From: Fodinicola acaciae
GTDB lineage: Bacteria > Actinomycetota > Actinomycetes > Mycobacteriales > HKI-0501
Direction: 5' to 3'
NCBI RefSeq assembly: GCF_010993745.1
Contig: NZ_WOTN01000001.1
Location: forward strand, 1,057,235 to 1,121,234
Length of the DNA: 64,000 nt
The translations under genes and the position numbers were made by a program. Numbering within the stretch: the first letter of the stretch is position 1; the number at the start of each line of letters is the position of its first letter. Positions 52,690 to 61,566 of this stretch are shown here, piece by piece. The notes below the pieces were generated by a model that did not search any database, was not told the origin of the DNA, and saw only the letters and a program-made list of their open reading frames with translations.

Positions 52690-53571
52690 TCACCCTTTGA
52701 CCGCGCCGGCCATGCTGGAGAGGATGTGGCGTTGCAGGAAAACGAAAACCGCGATCACCGGCACCAGTGACAGCACGGTGCCGGCGGCCAGGCCGCGTAC
52801 GTCGGTGCCGCTGACACCGGACAGGTAGGCGATGCCGAGCGCGATCGGAAACTTCGACTGGTCGTCCAGTGCCACCAGCGGCCACAGAAAGCTGTTCCAG
52901 ATCGAGATGAAACCGAGGATCGCCAGCACCGCGATGGTCGGACGGGCGATCGGGCAGGCGACCGACAGGAAGATCCGCCACTCGCTCGCGCCGTCGACCC
53001 GCGCCGCCTCGATCACCTCGTCCGGGATGGCGGCGAAGGTCTGGCGGAGCAGGAAAATGCCGAGCGAGGACAGGATCGCCGGCAGGATGACCGCCGGATA
53101 GCTGTCCAGCAGACCGAGTTCGCGCATCACCAGAAACCGCGGGATGAGCATCAGCTCGCCGGGCAGGAACATGGTGGAAAGGAAGAGCAGGAAGAAAAAC
53201 TGCCGGCCGCGGAAGCTGATCCGGGCCAGTGGATACGCCGTCGTGGCCGACACCACGAGATAGAGCGGCACCGTGACGCCGACATACAGCACGGAGTTGA
53301 GCAGGAAGCGGCCGTACGGAATCGTCGTCCACGCCTCGACGAACCAGTCGACCACCGGCGGCCGGGGGATCAGGTCCGGCGGAAACGAGAAGACCGGCTG
53401 GCTGCTCGGTTTCAGCGCGGTGGCGAGCAAAAGCAGGAACGGCCCGACGAAAACGCCGGCAACCAGGACGAGCAGGACGTACGTGCCGACCTTCGGACGA
53501 CGCCGGCGGGGCAGCGCTTTCGGCTTTGTCGCGGCCTTTTCCGGCGTACGCACCGGCGCGGCGACGGCCAT
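52690..53571 (-). CDS. Carbohydrate ABC transporter permease (MalG type)
   Basis: From ATG 53571 the protein is 293 residues with six membrane segments. The EAA loop EAARVDGASEWRIFLSVACP that docks the ATPase is present near residue 200. The start overlaps the preceding permease stop as TGATG, so the pair is co-translated. No ATPase is encoded here; a shared MsiK-type ATPase elsewhere would be expected, as in many actinomycetes. Confidence 0.93.
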   Translation of the reverse strand: MAVAAPVRTPEKAATKPKALPRRRRPKVGTYVLLVLVAGVFVGPFLLLLATALKPSSQPVFSFPPDLIPRPPVVDWFVEAWTTIPYGRFLLNSVLYVGVTVPLYLVVSATTAYPLARISFRGRQFFFLLFLSTMFLPGELMLIPRFLVMRELGLLDSYPAVILPAILSSLGIFLLRQTFAAIPDEVIEAARVDGASEWRIFLSVACPIARPTIAVLAILGFISIWNSFLWPLVALDDQSKFPIALGIAYLSGVSGTDVRGLAAGTVLSLVPVIAVFVFLQRHILSSMAGAVKG

Positions 53572-54488
53572 CACGCGTCCCTGCGCCTGGTCAGCCGCTG
53601 GTTGGCCAGCGCCAGCCCGATCATGATCAGCCACAGCACCAGACCGGCCGCGCTCGCATAGCCGACGTCGTACTTTTCGAAGGCGGTGTGCCAGATGTAG
53701 TAGCCGAGGGTCAGCGTGCTGTCCTGCGGACCGCCTCTGGTCAGCACGTAGATCGACTCGAACGAGCGCGTCGACTCGAGCATGCCGAGCGTGAGTGTCA
53801 CGGTCACGTACGGAAGGATCGCCGGCAGCACGATGTGCCACAGCCGCCGCGCGGCGCCGGCGCCGTCCACCGTCGCCGCCTCGAGATGCTCGCGCGGCAC
53901 ACCCTGCAGCGCCGCGAGATAAATCACCATGAAAAGGCCCATGTTCTTCCAGCCCTCGACGACCGCGAGAGCAGGCAACGCCCAGTGCGTGTCGAGAAGG
54001 AAGTCGATCGGCCCCAGCCCAACCAGTGACAGCAGCCAGTTGACGACGCCTTCCTGGCTGAGCAGATAGCGCCAGGCGACCGCCACCGCGACCATGCTCG
54101 TGACGACCGGCAGATAGTACGCGGCGCGGAAGGCGTGGATGCCGCGCAGCCGCCGGTTGACCAACATGGCGAGGAAAAGCGGCAGCACCACCGCGAACGG
54201 CAGGAACATCGCCATGAACAGGAAGGTGTTGCCGATGGCGTGGTGGAACTGCGGATCGGCGGCCAGCCGGAGAAAGTTGTCCAGGCCGACATATCTCACC
54301 GGTGTGACGATCCGGTAGGACGACACCGACATCTGCAGCGAGATGAACGCCGGCCAGCCGAACATCAGCGCGAACAGCAGCAGGCCGGGCAGCATGAACA
54401 GGTACGGTGTCCAGGCCTTCTGGCCGACCACGCGGCGCGGACCGTGCCGGGGCCGGCGGACTCGGGGGATCAGTCCAGTCGCTGCCAT
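53571..54488 (-). CDS. Carbohydrate ABC transporter permease (MalF type)
   Basis: The 305-residue protein has six membrane segments and the MalF-type permease pattern: WTPYLFMLPGLLLFALMF at the first segment and the docking loop EHLEAATVDGAGAARRLWHI. It heterodimerises with the following permease to import the oligosaccharide captured by the lipoprotein encoded divergently. It is the first gene of the leftward operon. Confidence 0.93.
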   Translation of the reverse strand: MAATGLIPRVRRPRHGPRRVVGQKAWTPYLFMLPGLLLFALMFGWPAFISLQMSVSSYRIVTPVRYVGLDNFLRLAADPQFHHAIGNTFLFMAMFLPFAVVLPLFLAMLVNRRLRGIHAFRAAYYLPVVTSMVAVAVAWRYLLSQEGVVNWLLSLVGLGPIDFLLDTHWALPALAVVEGWKNMGLFMVIYLAALQGVPREHLEAATVDGAGAARRLWHIVLPAILPYVTVTLTLGMLESTRSFESIYVLTRGGPQDSTLTLGYYIWHTAFEKYDVGYASAAGLVLWLIMIGLALANQRLTRRRDA

Positions 54489-54526
54489 GGATGTCCTAAA
54501 GCATCGTTTCCGGATCGGACGGTGTC

Positions 54527-54555
54527 AGGGTGGCCGTCAGCTGGTGACCTGTCAA
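54527..54555 (-). promoter_or_regulatory. Candidate promoter of the leftward sugar operon
   Basis: On the minus strand TTGACA (54555-54550) is followed after 17 bases by CACCCT (54532-54527). The -35 is perfect and the -10 weak. The half-site GTCCGA (54520-54515) lies just downstream and resembles the operator half of the rightward promoter. Confidence 0.5.
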
Positions 54556-54597
54556 GGCCCACCGCGACCCGAAACCGAAAGAAATCCTCGGACGGGG

Positions 54598-54656
54598 TTG
54601 ACGCGCGCGCTCAGACAGGCCACATTCTCCAGTGTCCGAAGGAGCGGTTTCGGACA
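54598..54656 (+). promoter_or_regulatory. Promoter and palindromic operator of the rightward sugar operon
   Basis: TTGACG (54598-54603), 17 bases, then CACATT (54621-54626) is a likely promoter. At the expected start point a perfect inverted repeat TGTCCGAA (54633-54640) and TTCGGACA (54649-54656) with an 8-base spacer overlaps the transcription start, the position of a repressor site. A second CCGAAACCG word (54569-54577) lies upstream, inverted to CGGTTTCGG at 54645-54653. Confidence 0.6.
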
Positions 54657-54675
54657 ATGCTGTTGAGGAGTTGCT

Positions 54676-55980
54676 ATGGCACGTACGCGCGTACGCCGGC
54701 TCACCGTCCTCGGTGCGGTGCTGTCGGCGGCTGTCCTGCTGCTGACCGGATGCATCGGCGGTCAGGTCGCCGGAAGCGGCGGGAACGGTGAGAAGTACGC
54801 CGGTGAGATCGAGTGGTGGACGATCAACCTGCAGAAAAACTACTCCGCCTACATCAACGGTCTGATCGGTACGTACCAGGCGGCGCATCCGGACGTGAAG
54901 ATCCGCTGGGTCGACGTGCCCGGGCAGGACATCACCACCAAGCTGCTGGCCGCGATCGCCGGCGACAAGGTGCCGGACGCGGTCAACTTCACCTCCAACA
55001 CGACCGGCCTGTTCGCCGGCAACATGGCCGATCTCGGACAGTTCTTCAGCGCCAAGGACCTCAGCGCGTACGCGTCGGCGCTCAGCAGGCCGCTGAAAGA
55101 CCGGGCCGGCAAGCAGATCGCGATCCCGTGGTACAACGGCGGCGCCGGTCTCGGCGTCTATCGCAAATCCGCATTGGCCAAAACCGGATTCGATCCGGCG
55201 AAACCGCCGAAAACCTGGGACGACGCGCTGGCGCTCGCGCAACGCGTGAAGGACAGTGGCGGCGGCTACGGCACCAACGCGATGGCCTACAGCTACACCA
55301 TGCAGAGCGAAGGTGTGCCGCTGATTTCCCCTGACCGCAAGAAAGCGGCCTTCAACACGCCGCAGGCGGCGGCGATTTTGGCGAAGTTCAAGAAGTACCT
55401 GGACAGCGGCGCGATCGCGCCTGGTGTGCTCGGCAAGGATCCCCGGTCGTACGCTCAAAACCTGTCGAACAAGCTGATCACCTTCATGCCGACCGACACC
55501 TCCAGCAACCTGGTGGGGTTGCAGAAGAACTCGCCGGACGTGTACGCCGACAGTGTCGTCGAGCCGGCGGTGACCGGACCCTCCGGCGTGCAGCTGATGA
55601 ACAGCCAGCAGGTTTTCGGCATCCCGGCCGGCTCGCAGCACAAGGCGGCGGCCGCGGAGTGGCTGAAGTTCGTCACCTCGCCGGCCAACCAGCTGGCCTT
55701 CTGCAAGATCGTCGCGATCTATCCGTCCACAGTGGACACGCTGAAGGATCCGTACTTCACCGACATCACCGGCAACACGCCGGCCGACCAGGGACGGCGC
55801 GTGCTCGTGCAGACCTTTCCGAAGATCGTCGACGCCTCGCTCGGCTCGGGCAACGACGAGAACCTGCGCAACATCTTCGACGAACAGGTGCGTGCCTACA
55901 TGACCGGCTCGAAGACGGCGGTTCAGGCGTTGAACGACGCCGCGCAGCAGTGGAACACCGAGCTGGCGAAGGCGAGCTGA
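54676..55980 (+). CDS. Sugar-binding lipoprotein of the ABC transporter
   Basis: The 434-residue protein has a lipoprotein signal (hydrophobic residues 9-24, LLTGC lipobox) and the extracellular solute-binding fold of the MalE type (WWTINLQKNYSAYINGLIG, DAVNFTSNTTGLFAGN, VFGIPAGSQHKAAAAEWLKF). It captures the oligosaccharide at the cell surface for the two permeases encoded divergently. Its stop overlaps the next start as TGATG. Confidence 0.95.
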   Translation: MARTRVRRLTVLGAVLSAAVLLLTGCIGGQVAGSGGNGEKYAGEIEWWTINLQKNYSAYINGLIGTYQAAHPDVKIRWVDVPGQDITTKLLAAIAGDKVPDAVNFTSNTTGLFAGNMADLGQFFSAKDLSAYASALSRPLKDRAGKQIAIPWYNGGAGLGVYRKSALAKTGFDPAKPPKTWDDALALAQRVKDSGGGYGTNAMAYSYTMQSEGVPLISPDRKKAAFNTPQAAAILAKFKKYLDSGAIAPGVLGKDPRSYAQNLSNKLITFMPTDTSSNLVGLQKNSPDVYADSVVEPAVTGPSGVQLMNSQQVFGIPAGSQHKAAAAEWLKFVTSPANQLAFCKIVAIYPSTVDTLKDPYFTDITGNTPADQGRRVLVQTFPKIVDASLGSGNDENLRNIFDEQVRAYMTGSKTAVQALNDAAQQWNTELAKAS

Positions 55981-56996
55981 TGAGCGACCAGTTGCGGATC
56001 GGCATTGTCGGCGCCGGCATCATGGGACGGGGCAACGCGCTGTCGCTGTCCGGCGAGCGTGACGTGGTCGTCACGGTCGTCACCAGCCGTACCCGCGCGG
56101 CGGCCGAATCTCTTGCCGCGACACAGAAAGCGCGAGTGGCCGACAGCCTCGACGAGCTGTTGGCCGCGGACGACGTCGACGCGGTCGTGCTGACCACGCC
56201 CGACCACCTGCACGGCGACATGATGGTCCGTGCCGCCGAGGCCGGAAAGCACATCCTGGTGGAGAAACCGTTCACCACCTCGGTCGCCGAGGCCGACCGC
56301 GCGGTGGCGGCGATCCGATCGGCCGGCGTCGTGGCGATGTGCCTGTTCAACCACCGCTGGGTCCCGGCGTACGCGCAGGCCAAGGAGCTGGCCGCCGGCC
56401 TCGGCGAAGCCGTGGTCGGCTATGCGCGCAAGGACGACACGATCCACGTGCCGACGAAGATGTTGAGCTGGGCCGACAAAACCACCTGCGCGTGGTTTCT
56501 TTCCAGCCATGACATCGATCTGATGAACTGGCTCGTTGACGACCGGGTCGTACGTGTCTATGCCACGGCCCGCTGTGGCAAGCTGCGCAAGCTCGGCATC
56601 GACACGCCGGACGCGGTGCAGATCCAGGCCGAATACTCGCGTGGGGCGACTGCGACCTTCGAGTCGGCGTGGATCTATCCGGAGACGTTTCCGACGATGG
56701 TCGACTCGTACGTGACGCTGGCCTGCGACGACGGCGTCGTGCAGATCGACCGGCAGAAGGAAAACGTCGCGCTGGCAACGGAAAACGCGTACGCGTATCC
56801 GCGCAACATGCTGCAGCGCGTCATGCACGGCGTGCCGGCCGGTGCCTATCGCGACGCCATCCGGCATTTCGTCGACTGCTGCCTGACCGGCGCGCAACCC
56901 CTGATCACGGTGGAAAGTTCGCGTGACGTGACCGCCGTGCTGGAGGCGGCGCACGAGTCGATCCGCACGCGGCAGCCGGTGGACGTGAGCGGATGA
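55980..56996 (+). CDS. Gfo/Idh/MocA-family NAD(P) oxidoreductase
   Basis: The 338-residue protein has a Rossmann fold (IGIVGAGIMGRGNAL), the family's catalytic-domain start EKPFTTSVAEAD and DIDLMNWLV with the usual His/Asp pair. Such enzymes oxidise or reduce sugars, inositols or sugar-amino compounds. The start is coupled to the binding-protein stop and the end overlaps the lyase gene by four bases. Confidence 0.92.
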   Translation: MSDQLRIGIVGAGIMGRGNALSLSGERDVVVTVVTSRTRAAAESLAATQKARVADSLDELLAADDVDAVVLTTPDHLHGDMMVRAAEAGKHILVEKPFTTSVAEADRAVAAIRSAGVVAMCLFNHRWVPAYAQAKELAAGLGEAVVGYARKDDTIHVPTKMLSWADKTTCAWFLSSHDIDLMNWLVDDRVVRVYATARCGKLRKLGIDTPDAVQIQAEYSRGATATFESAWIYPETFPTMVDSYVTLACDDGVVQIDRQKENVALATENAYAYPRNMLQRVMHGVPAGAYRDAIRHFVDCCLTGAQPLITVESSRDVTAVLEAAHESIRTRQPVDVSG

Positions 56997-58657
56997 CCGC
57001 ACCGGAGAAGCCGCGGCACATCGACGACCGGATCACCGGCATCGGCACCGCCGAGCTGATCGCCGCGTTCGGTCATCCGGACGGCGTGACCGGCCTCGGG
57101 TCGCTGCGTTCGTGGGTGGAGAAGGGGAAAAACGCGGCACTCTGGCCGGTGACGCCGGCCGAGGACCTGACCGCGGCGGACCTGCTGCGTACGGACCCGC
57201 CGGACGTGACCGGTGCCGGCCTCGGACGCTCGGTCCGTTACGGATTCCACTATCTGCGCTGGCTGCAACCGGCCGTACGCGCGTGGGTCGCGACCGGCGA
57301 CGAGTCCTACCTGCGCACCTTCGAGGAGCTTTTCACCAGCTGGGTGGAAAAACGCGAGGGACTGGTCGGCGAGTGGCCGGGCCTGGACCTGGTCTGGTAT
57401 TCGCTCGGCACCTGGTCGCGCGCTGCTTTTCTGTTGCCAGCACTGGACAGCATGCCACCGCTGTCCGACGAGTGCTGGGGTCTGGCGATGGCGACGGTCA
57501 TCGGCGGTGCGCGGTGGGCGTACGACGAACACGACAGTTTTCGGCACGGCAACTGGCAACTGGTGTCGGCCACGCAGCTGATGCACGCCGGCGCGGTCTA
57601 TCCGCAGCTGGTCGAGGCGCCGCAATGGGTCGAGCGCGGACGCGAGCGGCTGGTCGAGCATCTCGACCGCGACTTCTATGCCGATGGCGGCCATTACGAG
57701 CGATCGCCGGGATATCACAACCTGTGCCTCGAGGCGACCAAGCTCGCGGTCGCTGTTGACGAGCGATATCTGCACACCGGCCTTGCCGGTCATCCAAAAG
57801 TCGCCGCGATGCGGGAGTGGCTGCGTCAGCTCACCACGTCGGCCGGCTGGGCTCCTCCGCTGCAGGACTCGCAGGTTGTCTGGAGCGAGCCGCATCGCGC
57901 CGAGGATTCGGTGCTGTTGGAGGAAAGTGGCTATGCGGTGTTGCGCGCACATGATGACGTGCGAGTCGTGGTCAACTGCGGTCCGTACGTCGAACACGAG
58001 CTGGAGTCACACTCGCACCGCGCGGTCCTGGACTTCGTCATGGACGGCTGGGGGAGACCGCTGATCTGGGAAGCCGGCGGGCCGCCCGATTACGACGACG
58101 CCGATTACCAGACGTGGTTTCAGGCCGCGCGCGGTCACAGCACGGTCGTCGTGGACGGCAGGGACGTTGGTGCCGACCGGGACGTGGTCGTCGAGACGTT
58201 CTGGCAGTCGACCGAGGCAGCGGTTTTCGCCGGCAGGCAAAAGGCAAACGGCGTCACGCACCGGCGGCGGCTGATGCTCGTCCGGTCCGATCCCGTCTAC
58301 CTCGTCGTACGCGACACGGTCGCCGGCGGCGAGTCGTACGAGCTGCTGCTACACGCGCCACAGCCGTGGCACGACTGGCGCGCCGGCGGCGTCCGTGTGT
58401 GGATCGCCGGCGCCGAGGACTTCACCACCTCCGCAGGCCGCGCACGAATCCCTGATCCGGCAGCCAAAACGGCGGACTTCGCGCTACTGCACACGCTGAG
58501 CGTCAAGCGGACGCACGGCGACTTCCTGACCGTGATCGTGCCGGCAGCGCAAGGAAACTGGACGTTCGGCGCGACCGGCGACGAGATCCACGTCGAGCAT
58601 CCACATGGCACGGACATCGTCACCTCGTCCGGTCTCATCCGCAGGCGAGTCGCATGA
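56993..58657 (+). CDS. Heparinase II/III-family polysaccharide lyase-like protein
   Basis: The 554-residue protein has an alpha-helical toroid (residues 60-340) and a C-terminal beta-domain (360-554). FRHGNWQLVSATQLMHAG and ADGGHYERSPGYHNLCLEATK are the family's substrate-cleft blocks with conserved His, Tyr and Asn, and HSHRAVLDFVMDGWGRPL begins the heparinase II/III-like beta part. There is no signal peptide, so it should act on imported oligosaccharides. Members cut uronic acid-containing glycans by beta-elimination. The exact glycan is unknown. Confidence 0.88.
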   Translation: MTAPEKPRHIDDRITGIGTAELIAAFGHPDGVTGLGSLRSWVEKGKNAALWPVTPAEDLTAADLLRTDPPDVTGAGLGRSVRYGFHYLRWLQPAVRAWVATGDESYLRTFEELFTSWVEKREGLVGEWPGLDLVWYSLGTWSRAAFLLPALDSMPPLSDECWGLAMATVIGGARWAYDEHDSFRHGNWQLVSATQLMHAGAVYPQLVEAPQWVERGRERLVEHLDRDFYADGGHYERSPGYHNLCLEATKLAVAVDERYLHTGLAGHPKVAAMREWLRQLTTSAGWAPPLQDSQVVWSEPHRAEDSVLLEESGYAVLRAHDDVRVVVNCGPYVEHELESHSHRAVLDFVMDGWGRPLIWEAGGPPDYDDADYQTWFQAARGHSTVVVDGRDVGADRDVVVETFWQSTEAAVFAGRQKANGVTHRRRLMLVRSDPVYLVVRDTVAGGESYELLLHAPQPWHDWRAGGVRVWIAGAEDFTTSAGRARIPDPAAKTADFALLHTLSVKRTHGDFLTVIVPAAQGNWTFGATGDEIHVEHPHGTDIVTSSGLIRRRVA

Positions 58658-59364
58658 CCGAGCTGATCGACGTGCACGCGTCCTTCGGCGCGTATCCGCG
58701 CGCGTACGTGACCGGCCAGAGTCCGGAGGGCCTGGCCGCGGACATGCGCCGGCTCGGCATCGCCGCCGCCGTCGTCGGCTCGACCGCGTCGGTCTGGCAC
58801 GACCCGGCCAACGGCAACGCCGAGGCGCTGACCGTCGCCGGCATGGCCGGCATGCATCCGTGCGTGACCATCCTGCCGCCGACACCGGAGGAAAGCGTCG
58901 ACCTGAAGGGCGCGACGGCCGCCCGCATGTATCCGGTGACACACGACTTCGACCCGCTCGACCCAGCCATGGATCCGTTGTACGAGCAGCTGGTCGCGCG
59001 CGGCCTGCCGCTGACCGTCGGGCTGCCGGACATCGGCTGGCCGACGCTCGACGCGCTCGCCGGCCGCTGGCCGCGGCTGCCGGTGATCGTCTCGGCCATC
59101 GGCTATCGCGCACTACGCCGGCTTGCGGCGGTGTTCCGGCGCCGGCCGAATCTGCACGCCGACCTGGTCAACTTCGCCAGCCACGAAGGCCTGGAGTGGT
59201 TCGTCCGGCACTTCGGCGCCGAGCGGCTGTTGTTCGGCACCGGCACACCGGTCCGCGACCCGGCCGAGGCAGTCGCGCGGCTGATGTGGTCGGGGCTCAG
59301 CGACGCCGACCGCGCGCTGGTCGGACACGGCAACGCGCGACGACTGTTCCGGGGACTGGCATGA
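58654..59364 (+). CDS. Amidohydrolase-fold protein lacking metal ligands
   Basis: The 236-residue protein aligns by eye with its downstream neighbour (LIDVHASFGAYPRAYV versus VIDAHAHLGPYSLFFI; RLLFGTGTPVRDPAEA versus RVLFGSDFPFIDLRFS). It lacks the second His of HxH, the middle His residues, and the late Asp. It is therefore likely a catalytically dead partner or a binding protein. It overlaps both neighbouring genes by ATGA and is shorter than usual. Confidence 0.82.
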   Translation: MTELIDVHASFGAYPRAYVTGQSPEGLAADMRRLGIAAAVVGSTASVWHDPANGNAEALTVAGMAGMHPCVTILPPTPEESVDLKGATAARMYPVTHDFDPLDPAMDPLYEQLVARGLPLTVGLPDIGWPTLDALAGRWPRLPVIVSAIGYRALRRLAAVFRRRPNLHADLVNFASHEGLEWFVRHFGAERLLFGTGTPVRDPAEAVARLMWSGLSDADRALVGHGNARRLFRGLA

Positions 59365-60203
59365 GCGACCCGTTGCTGGCCGCCATGCGCTCGGGCAGAC
59401 CGCTGGACGGCGTCGACGTCATCGACGCGCACGCGCACCTCGGACCGTACAGCCTGTTCTTCATCCCGGACGCCGACGCGCGCACCATGGTGGACGTCAT
59501 GGACCGCACGGGCGTACGCATGACGGTCCTGTCGTCGCACCGAGCGATCCAGTACGACGCACACAGCGGCAACTCCGAGACCCTGCGAGCCGTCGACCGG
59601 TTTCCGGACCGGATCGCCGGCTACGCGGTGGTCAACCCGTGGCAGCAACCCGATCGTGAGCTGCGCCGGCTCGCCGCCGAGCCCCGGTTCGTCGGCGTCA
59701 AACTGCATCCTGACCTGCACGAATATCCGCTCACCGGTGCGCTCTACCAACCCGTGTGGGAATACGCGGCGCAGTCCGGCCGGCCGGTTCTGACGCACAC
59801 CTGGCACACGTCCGCGTACGACGATCCAGAGGCGATCGACGCCGTGCTGGCGCGTCATCCCGGCGTACGGCTGATCCTCGGCCACAGTGGGGTGAGTCCG
59901 GCGGGGATGGCCGCGTCGCTCGCGGTGGTCCGCCGGCACCCGAGCACCTACCTGGAGATCTGCGGATCGTCGATGACCGGCACGCTCGTACGCTGGCTGG
60001 TCGAGCAGGCCGGCGCCGACCGCGTGCTGTTCGGCTCCGACTTTCCGTTCATCGACCTGCGGTTCTCGCTCGGCCGCGTGATCGGCGCCGGACTGCCGGC
60101 GGCCGAGGCGGCGGCGGTGCTCGGCGGCAACGCGGCGGCCCTCTTCGGCCGGCCGCCACGCCGTGCGCAGACGTTGGTCGGAACAGGAGAGTGCCGTGAC
60201 TGA
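59361..60203 (+). CDS. Amidohydrolase (amidohydrolase_2 family)
   Basis: The 280-residue TIM-barrel enzyme keeps all expected metal and catalytic residues: DAHAHLG (HxH), VKLHPDLHEYP, LTHTWHT, ILGHSGVSP and FGSDFPFID. This family includes decarboxylases and lactonases such as 2-pyrone-4,6-dicarboxylate lactonase-like enzymes, so a sugar lactone is a reasonable substrate here. The start overlaps the degenerate paralogue's stop, suggesting they form a complex. Confidence 0.9.
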   Translation: MSDPLLAAMRSGRPLDGVDVIDAHAHLGPYSLFFIPDADARTMVDVMDRTGVRMTVLSSHRAIQYDAHSGNSETLRAVDRFPDRIAGYAVVNPWQQPDRELRRLAAEPRFVGVKLHPDLHEYPLTGALYQPVWEYAAQSGRPVLTHTWHTSAYDDPEAIDAVLARHPGVRLILGHSGVSPAGMAASLAVVRRHPSTYLEICGSSMTGTLVRWLVEQAGADRVLFGSDFPFIDLRFSLGRVIGAGLPAAEAAAVLGGNAAALFGRPPRRAQTLVGTGECRD

Positions 60204-61545
60204 GGATCGTGACCTGCGGGTGGTCGGAGAGCGTACGCCGGACATGGCCATTGGCCTGTTCGGACCGCGGACGGCGGTGCGTGCGATGGTGGCCGCCGGC
60301 AAGGCGTTGCTGGCGCGCAACCCGCGGCGGGCGGTGCGCTTCCTGCCGGCCGGTCACACCGACATGACCGAGGCCGCCGAGCGCTACGCGCGGTTGGCCG
60401 ACCGGATCGACGCGGCGGTCTTTCCGGGGCCGATGCACTATGACCTGGCGCGTGAGTCTGGCTATCTGTCGGTGCCGGCCTCGTACGTGCGGCTCAGCGG
60501 CGCCGCGCTGTATTCGACGCTGTTGCGCGGCCGGATCCACAACCAGTTCGACCTGACCAGGATCAGCATCGACTCGCTCAGCCGCGAGGCGGTGGACGAG
60601 GCGTACGCGGAGATTGAAGTGCCCTTCGGTGGCGTGCATTGCGCGCCGTACACGGATCCGGCGTCGGCGGTGAAGTTCGGCGCGTTCCACCGGCCGCTGC
60701 TGGAGTCCGGTGCGGTCACGATGGCGCTGACCACGATCCTCAGCGTCGAGCAGGAGCTGCGTGCAGACGGCTATCCGGTGATGCGGATCCAGCCGACTCC
60801 GGCGACCGTACGCGAGGCGCTGGAGACGGCCGTGCTGCTCGGTCGCGGCACCCGGCTGGAAGGGCAGCAGATCGCGATGCTGGCGGTGCAGATGATCGCC
60901 GAGGGGTCGCTGGCCAGCAACACCAGCTATTGGCAGCAGGAGGCGGCGCTGTCGGTGCACCGGATGCTGCTCGACGAGGCGCGTACGGTCGGCGCGACCG
61001 TGGTGCGCCGGGGCGACGGCCAGTTTGGCATCACCACGACCTACGGCGGCCTGGACGCGCTGACCTCGCACCTGCAGCACGCGCCGTTCGTCACCGCCGT
61101 GCGTCAGCAGCTCGGCCTGCCGGTCGCCGTCGGCATCGGCGTCGGACACACCGCACGCGACGCCGAAGCCAACGCCTATGCCGGCCTGGACTCGGCGTTG
61201 GAGCGGCGCGGCGAGATGGCGGTGTACGTGGACGGCAGCGAGACGCAGATGCTGCTGTCGGTCTCGGCGCCGCGCGAGGTGCCACCGGCGAGCGAGCAGT
61301 CGCGCGCGGCGCAGGTGCTCGAGCGGATCCTTGCCGCGCAGCCGGACGCGCTGGTCGTGGACGTGGAAGACGTGAGTGCCGCGCTGGAGGTCACCGACCG
61401 TACCGGCCGGCGGATGCTCAAGCAGCTGGTGGAGGCGGGCTTGGCCTGGCCGCTGCCACCGCAGCCGTCACCTGGCGGCGGCCGGCCGCGGCTGCAGTTT
61501 CGGCTGCTGCCGGACAAAATCGCGCCGGAATCGCTGTCCGGCTGA
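60196..61545 (+). CDS. Putative regulator with cyclase-like core and C-terminal winged helix
   Basis: The 449-residue protein (GTG 60196, AGGAG upstream) has an N-terminal domain of about 200 residues (RTPDMAIGLFGPRTAVRAMV) resembling ligand-binding receiver modules. The central domain of about 150 residues (RGDGQFGITTTYGGLDALTS, GLPVAVGIGVGHTARDAEAN) has the shape of GGDEF/GTP cyclohydrolase III-like domains but lacks an intact GGDEF. The C-terminal segment (ALEVTDRTGRRMLKQLVEAG) looks like a winged helix. It overlaps the amidohydrolase stop. It may be the transcriptional regulator of this locus. Confidence 0.6.
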   Translation: MTEDRDLRVVGERTPDMAIGLFGPRTAVRAMVAAGKALLARNPRRAVRFLPAGHTDMTEAAERYARLADRIDAAVFPGPMHYDLARESGYLSVPASYVRLSGAALYSTLLRGRIHNQFDLTRISIDSLSREAVDEAYAEIEVPFGGVHCAPYTDPASAVKFGAFHRPLLESGAVTMALTTILSVEQELRADGYPVMRIQPTPATVREALETAVLLGRGTRLEGQQIAMLAVQMIAEGSLASNTSYWQQEAALSVHRMLLDEARTVGATVVRRGDGQFGITTTYGGLDALTSHLQHAPFVTAVRQQLGLPVAVGIGVGHTARDAEANAYAGLDSALERRGEMAVYVDGSETQMLLSVSAPREVPPASEQSRAAQVLERILAAQPDALVVDVEDVSAALEVTDRTGRRMLKQLVEAGLAWPLPPQPSPGGGRPRLQFRLLPDKIAPESLSG

Positions 61546-61566
61546 CTTTTCCAAGGAGGCAACGAC

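Noticed and set aside
52664..53332. N-terminal extension of the Tat-exported protein
   Set aside because: It overlaps the permease genes and would bury the Tat signal; ATG 52663 fits the signal.
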